A stretch of 64,000 nt of DNA, from NCBI GenBank assembly GCA_023101725.1, contig JALJCO010013439.1, positions 1 through 64,000 on the forward strand. Reading direction: 5' to 3'. Made by a program: the position numbers and the translations under genes. Of the stretch, positions 60,602-64,000 are shown one piece after another; the stretch's first letter is position 1, and each line of letters starts with the position of its first letter. The stretch comes from Atherinomorus stipes. Lineage: Eukaryota; Chordata; Actinopteri; Atheriniformes; Atherinidae. Below the pieces are notes generated by a model, which saw nothing but the letters and a program-made list of their open reading frames with translations, was not told the origin of the DNA and did not search any database.

Positions 60602-63600
60602 GTGAGTTAAATGTCATTTTGATTTGACCTTTTTTGTATTTGCATATCATTTTAATCTGGAGATTCCTGCGAGTGACTCTTCTAGCAGCAGGAATACAAA
60701 GGAATGCTCTCCCACAAGTCCCCCGTAAATCAAGGATGTCGGGGTGTAAAAACAAGCAGAAATTTATCATTTCAACATCCTGTCTGATAGTGTTGTTTTC
60801 TTCTTTTTATCTCACATTTTTCTGTTATATTAGAGGAAAATAAATCATGCTTTTAAGCTTATTTCTTATTTCTCTGAAGTAACAAATCCAAACCTGCATC
60901 TTGACAAATCCACCAGCTGGATTTTCCTCCCTCGGCACCATCCTTTCCATTTCTCCCATTTACAGATGTGCTTCAGCAAAAGTACATCTGACAGGACGAA
61001 GGAGAACAGCCTGAGCCCATTATGACAAATACAGCGCAATGCTCGCAAACTCAATGCCTTGACAGTTTGTGACAACCCAATTCCTTTAATCCCCGAAGAG
61101 ACAGTAACCCCTCACCCGCTGATAAATCTGTCAACAAAGCAATCAAAGCAGAGCAGGAGCCACTCCCACAAAAAAAAATTCCATAAACTTAATCCCCACA
61201 AACTTGACTGGCCTTAAAAAGCTCCTGTGGTGTTATCTGTGTTTAATTTGCATAGTGATGGAAAGAAGTCAATTACTATTAATTATTCTCTACAACTTAA
61301 TACCCATTATCGAATTGAATTCACCGTCTTGAAAACCATAAACTCAATTTCACAGCTGACTAAGCGCACTAATCATTTCACCCCCTCCACTCCTTCCTTC
61401 CCTTTGCTTTTTTTTTTTTTTTTTTACTTTATGGAGCCCGTCCTGCATCGAAGGAAAACAACGATTCTTCGAATCTAAGAACAACAATGAGCATCATGCG
61501 TTCCCCCATTTGTCATAATCCACTGTGAAGACAAACATTCATCATGAAGTGTTTGTATGAGCCGTACAAACGTGGGAGCAGATCTCACAGCATCACTTGA
61601 CGGGAGTGTTTTTTTTTTTTTTTTTTTCCAGACTGAGCTGCCAAATTGCTTCGCTATGCTTTAATGGGATGATCATAATTGTTTCGTACTTGGTGCATCC
61701 TAAGCTTTCGCCTGCAGCTCCTTTAACAGATTGACAGACCCATGGGAACCTCACAAACTTATTTTGGCCGCCTTTGAACCAAGTCGTGTGTGAAATAATA
61801 TGATTATGCATTTTTCCTCTGGGTAAGTTGGAAAACTGGTGGCTAGGACCCCCCTCCTCCTCCTTTCCTCCAAACTGCCCCCCTCCCGCCTTTTATATCC
61901 CGCAGTCTGTCCGGGTACAGTATTTATCCTCCTCAGAAGTCATGGTAGTAATCGTGCCCTGGCCTCTAAAAGCAGCGCAGCAGTGATACGTCTCCGCTCC
62001 ATCCACAGCTGCCTGTGATGTCTCGACACACTTTGTGATTTGTCATCATATCTGACCCCCCCCCCCCCCCACCCTCAGGTAACACTTTGATATCACTTGG
62101 AAAGTATAGACCTAAACTCTTGGTGGGAGTCAAATGCCCTCAGCTGATCCATTAGCCGGACGACAGGGGACCTGACAAGGCGAGACGAGCTAAATTCACT
62201 AAATGACGATGACGACAACCAAATCCCAAGTGGCCGGTTTTAAAACCCTCTGAAAGACGCCTGTTTAACGACCTCCACGTCTCACGGAAGACAACGTTCC
62301 ATAAACCAATAAACAGCGTCTGCTTGGAGTCTGAGGATGGGAGCGTACGCGATTCAGAGCATCTAAAAGTCATGAATTAGATTAGAATAAGCTTTCACTC
62401 TGAGGTGGAGCCAGAGGCCAGAGCGGCTGAGAAGTCACAGGTTTGATCCCACAGCAACCAAACATCCTTAAGCCACACTTTTAAGCTTCTCTGGTTGAGA
62501 GATTCACTCAAAACTTTAAAAAAAAAGACGATTAAAAAGAAGCAGTTGTGTTAATTTTCTGAATCTTGAAGCCAAATGCTGAAAATGCAGCCCCCCCCTA
62601 ATCAAGGCTGCAAAGTGGGAGCCCAAATCTCCCATCAGCCTGGTCACTTTCCATTCTGATAAACTGGGGCTGTCGCACCCAGGAAGCCCCCCCCCCCTCT
62701 CTTACCCCCCTACACTCAGCAGCAGCAGCATTCAGGTAAATGAAAACTGACACACACTTTCATTCTCCAGCAGCAGGTTTTGTGTACAAGCCCACCGCAG
62801 AGTCATCTGGCTGCTCGCCGCGCTTCTATTAAAGCTGGAATTTGTCGGGTGTTCGGGGGTCCGGCCCATAGAATATCCTCCCAGCTCCCAAGGGAAGCCG
62901 AAAGGAGGAGGAGGGGGTTGTTTATCTTCCTGTTTCAAAGAGCGGATGCCTGTGCCTTATCACAGCCTCGCCAAGAGTAGATAGCATTTAAGTTTGTCCA
63001 ACAGCCCGGCTGCACCCTGCATCTGGCAATCTGAGTCGTTACCTAAAGGACTGGAGCACGGCGATGCTGTTTGCTCTTATCTTGTTGAGGGATTCTGCCT
63101 CGTAAGCTGAACCTGGGAATAATATTAACAGGCATTTAAATGAGGTTTTTGGGGAGGGTGCATAACAAACTGCAGGTGGAAAAGTTGGCAAATGAAAAGA
63201 AATAAAAAGCTGGCAGAAGTGTTCAGGTATCTTTGAATTGTAATACTGTTTAATAGACTGTATTTTTCACAAATTCATTTTCTGTCCTGCTGCACTTGAA
63301 CACCACAGTGATAAGACTTTGTTTACAGTGTGTTGTATTTTATTTCATACCTATATGCATACAGGGAAGCAACTGTTAGCCTGTAGCAGAGGAGGAAAGC
63401 AGGAAAAGTCGAGTTTATAGAAGCAACACATTAAACTTGATGGAAAATCCTCACACAGTCCAAACAAATGAGTTTAATGTGAAATCTTGCCTGAATCTGT
63501 TATACAAGTGTGGATTTTTAGATTTATCGCTGTTGGTTTCCGTCTGTTTCTGGGCAGACGGATAAAATGAAATTTTAAAGGAAAGTAACGGGAGATATTC

Positions 63601-64000
63601 TGCGCTTGACATTTCCAGCAGCAGGCCGGTGTATGCGGGATAAATAAACCAGTGTGTGTGTTTGTTCTCGGTAATGAAGAGCCATGTCAGCCAGTGCGAC
63701 AGTGCGACTCACTGATGTGTTTTTTAATAGTTTGTGGACAACAATGAAGCTGCGTGGCACACAGGAGCAAGATAAATGAGACGACGCTTGTTAGTGGGAT
63801 CATCTCACTGCTGCTTCTGGTGTTTTAATAAGATGCTGACAGGAGGAAATATACAGAATATCACCAGATTTATCCTGTAAGAAACAGCTAATGGATATTC
63901 ACCGTGTGCAGGAACGAACAAGTTATAGCTGCCTGATTAAAACATCCGTATAACACAGTGTTTACTTTTTTCCTCTCTGGATGTTTCCTCTTGATCATTC
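60602..64000 (+). other. first intron of the downstream gene (partial)
   Basis: No exon with matched splice sites is visible. The sequence is less transposon-rich than the thsd7a introns. It has runs of C (about 62056-62072, 62689-62698) and T (61410-61426, 61609-61628). Low-repeat stretches such as 61629-61815 and 62940-63120 could be conserved regulatory DNA, but this cannot be judged from one genome. Confidence 0.5.

Overview
The window is vertebrate nuclear DNA, almost certainly from a teleost fish. Intron-bearing coding exons are sparse. Introns are full of fish-type DNA transposons and MITEs (short non-autonomous elements), including Tc1/mariner, hAT-like and TTAA-flanked families. A Penelope-like retroelement is also present. 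There are no prokaryotic operons, CRISPR arrays or clear RNA genes. A percomorph-type genome is my inference from the repeat mix.

The main gene is the 3' part of thsd7a (thrombospondin type-1 domain containing 7A), on the + strand. Six exons are readable with matching splice phases: 15269-15442, 35553-35651, 38619-38701, 42806-43019, 48186-48273 and 53295-53385. They encode the last TSP1-type repeat, a glycosylated Cys-rich segment, a short Cys motif and stalk, the single transmembrane helix and a short basic tail ending in LAYDGDTDM. The 5' exons lie before base 1; positions 1-15268 are intron. A second phase-compatible ending (48454-48622) would replace the basic tail by 55 other residues. 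The 3'UTR probably ends near 55240 after an AATAAA at 55216.

The second gene starts at about 60270 (+) behind a TATA box at 60240. Only its first coding exon is seen (start 60497, 60521 or 60548, to 60601); it encodes a signal peptide. I cannot name it. Its first intron runs off the window.

The rest is mobile DNA. There are five copies of one TA-flanked, mariner-like MITE. At least seven elements have TTAA borders, including two 604-bp sister copies in opposite orientation on either side of thsd7a exons 35553-43019. Two hAT-like elements have perfect 8-bp target duplications. There is one frameshifted Tc1, one decayed Penelope-like element, two LINE RT fragments, long fold-back elements, nested insertions and GATA/TA/TG microsatellites.

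The observations most worth testing are the alternative thsd7a tail, the inverted element pair that could back-splice three frame-neutral exons, and the nested palindrome at 1552-1626.
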